From an uncultured Rhodospirillaceae bacterium (GTDB lineage Bacteria; Pseudomonadota; Alphaproteobacteria; Rhodospirillales; Casp-alpha2), in the NCBI GenBank assembly GCA_913048145.1, contig CAJWVP010000215.1:1-5393 (forward strand): a stretch of DNA of 5,393 nt. Reading direction: 5' to 3'. The notes under the pieces are model-generated. The model worked only from the letters and a program-made list of their open reading frames with translations. It had not been told where the DNA came from and did not search any database. The position numbers and the translations under genes are program-made. The stretch's first letter is position 1, and each line of letters opens with the position of its first letter. Below are positions 4,730-5,393 of this stretch, piece after piece.

Positions 4730-5393
4730 ATGAACTCATCCCAATCCTACTTATCCAAACTCCTGACCGACGTAAGCGCAGACCTAGATGCCGCCGCCGC
4801 GGCTGATTTAGTCGCCGGCGTTGCCGCGGCCCCCGCGGGGCTGGACCCGCAGGCTTGGCATGCCTTGGTCGCCGCAGCGCCGAGTAAAGATCTCCGTCAT
4901 GTCTTGGACGCGCAGCTGGCCGACGCCCGGGCGTTGGACCACGGGCTTGGCATCGCGCCAACCCCAACAGTGCGGATGGAAAACTTGCGAGCGGAACTGA
5001 AGCGCCAGGGGTTAGACGGGTTCATCATCCCCCGAAGCGATGAACACCAAGGAGAATACGTGGCCCAACATTCCGAACGGCTGGCCTGGGTCACTGGCCT
5101 GAGCGCGTCGGCCGGACTGGCCATCGCCATGATCAATGCCGCTGCCGTGTTTGTAGACGGGCGCTACATCCTGCAGGCGGAAGCCCAGGTCAACGGCGAG
5201 ATATTCGAACGGTATCACCTGATTGATGAGCCGGCGACAGATTGGATAGCCGACAACCTCTCGAAGGGCGGCAAGCTGGGATACGACCCCTGGCTTTTGA
5301 CGCCGGGGCAGGTAAGCCGTTATGCGGCAGCTTGCGAACAGACCGGCGGCACCCTGGTCCCGGTGAGCACAAATCCGGTCGACGCCGTATGGA
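4730..5393 (+). CDS. Xaa-Pro aminopeptidase (M24B), N-terminal part, runs off the window
   Basis: The 221 codons visible encode the N-terminal end of an aminopeptidase P, which removes the first residue from peptides whose second residue is proline. The creatinase-like N-terminal domain starts at RMENLRAELKRQGLDGFIIP (82-101). It continues with RSDEHQGEYVAQHSERLAWVTG (102-123), SASAGLAIAM (125-134) and VFVDGRYILQAEAQV (140-154). SDEHQGEY with a VDGRY strand fits the long, two-N-domain enzyme (about 600 residues, like eukaryotic XPNPEP1) rather than short PepP. The metal-binding catalytic domain lies beyond the window end. Oddity: about 80 Ala/Leu/Asp-rich, helix-like residues precede the usual domain start. 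ATG 4730 is the first start after an in-frame TAG (4718-4720), and the extension looks coding. GTG 4970 or ATG 4976 would give a conventional start. No ribosome binding site marks 4730. No signal peptide is seen, so it should be cytoplasmic. Confidence 0.9.
   Translation, partial: MNSSQSYLSKLLTDVSADLDAAAAADLVAGVAAAPAGLDPQAWHALVAAAPSKDLRHVLDAQLADARALDHGLGIAPTPTVRMENLRAELKRQGLDGFIIPRSDEHQGEYVAQHSERLAWVTGLSASAGLAIAMINAAAVFVDGRYILQAEAQVNGEIFERYHLIDEPATDWIADNLSKGGKLGYDPWLLTPGQVSRYAAACEQTGGTLVPVSTNPVDAVW

Noticed and set aside
1..5393. Search for CRISPR arrays, tRNA/rRNA genes, insertion-sequence ends, prophage or defence genes
   Set aside because: No direct repeat arrays, transposase or integrase motifs, or RNA-gene patterns were seen. 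The window looks like ordinary chromosomal sequence apart from the points listed.

Overview
The window looks like chromosomal DNA from an alphaproteobacterium, most likely of Rhodospirillales type. It is GC-rich in the coding parts (roughly 60 % by eye). The proteins have an alphaproteobacterial flavour: a family-4-type uracil-DNA glycosylase with an FWRPPGNRTP motif, a Slt70-type lytic transglycosylase ending in ETRNF...LWIYRHRLGQ, and a DUF1127-like small protein. The assignment rests on recognising protein style, not on a search.

Layout. Bases 1-440 hold the 3' end of a family-4-type uracil-DNA glycosylase gene (+). After a gap of about 145 bases comes a tight three-gene run on the + strand. 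It consists of a secreted soluble lytic transglycosylase (about 586-2436), moaB (2414-2947, overlapping the transglycosylase by 23 bases) and a HAD-superfamily hydrolase (2958-3569, 10 bases after moaB). A 157-base gap with an inverted repeat precedes a small lipoprotein gene (3727-4068, +), which ends in a strong hairpin terminator with A and T tracts on both sides (4067-4103).

Bases 4104-4729 carry no intact conventional gene. On the minus strand they hold what looks like a broken DUF1127-family small gene. Coding-like sequence runs through one frame from 4497, switches to a second frame carrying the DUF1127 signature (stop at 4238), and possibly continues in a third frame to 4137. The remaining 4498-4729 is AT-richer and looks regulatory. 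From 4730 an Xaa-Pro aminopeptidase (M24B) gene starts on the + strand and runs off the window, with an unusual Ala-rich extension of about 80 residues in front of its first creatinase-like domain.

How the genes fit together. Uracil excision, murein turnover, molybdenum-cofactor synthesis, a small phosphatase-like enzyme and a peptidase are mostly housekeeping functions. The slt-moaB-HAD spacing implies co-transcription, but no shared pathway is visible. I see no CRISPR array, tRNA, rRNA, insertion sequence, prophage or defence system. The points most worth checking are the frame-disrupted DUF1127 locus, the aminopeptidase extension, and two starts that lack a Shine-Dalgarno and may be leaderless.
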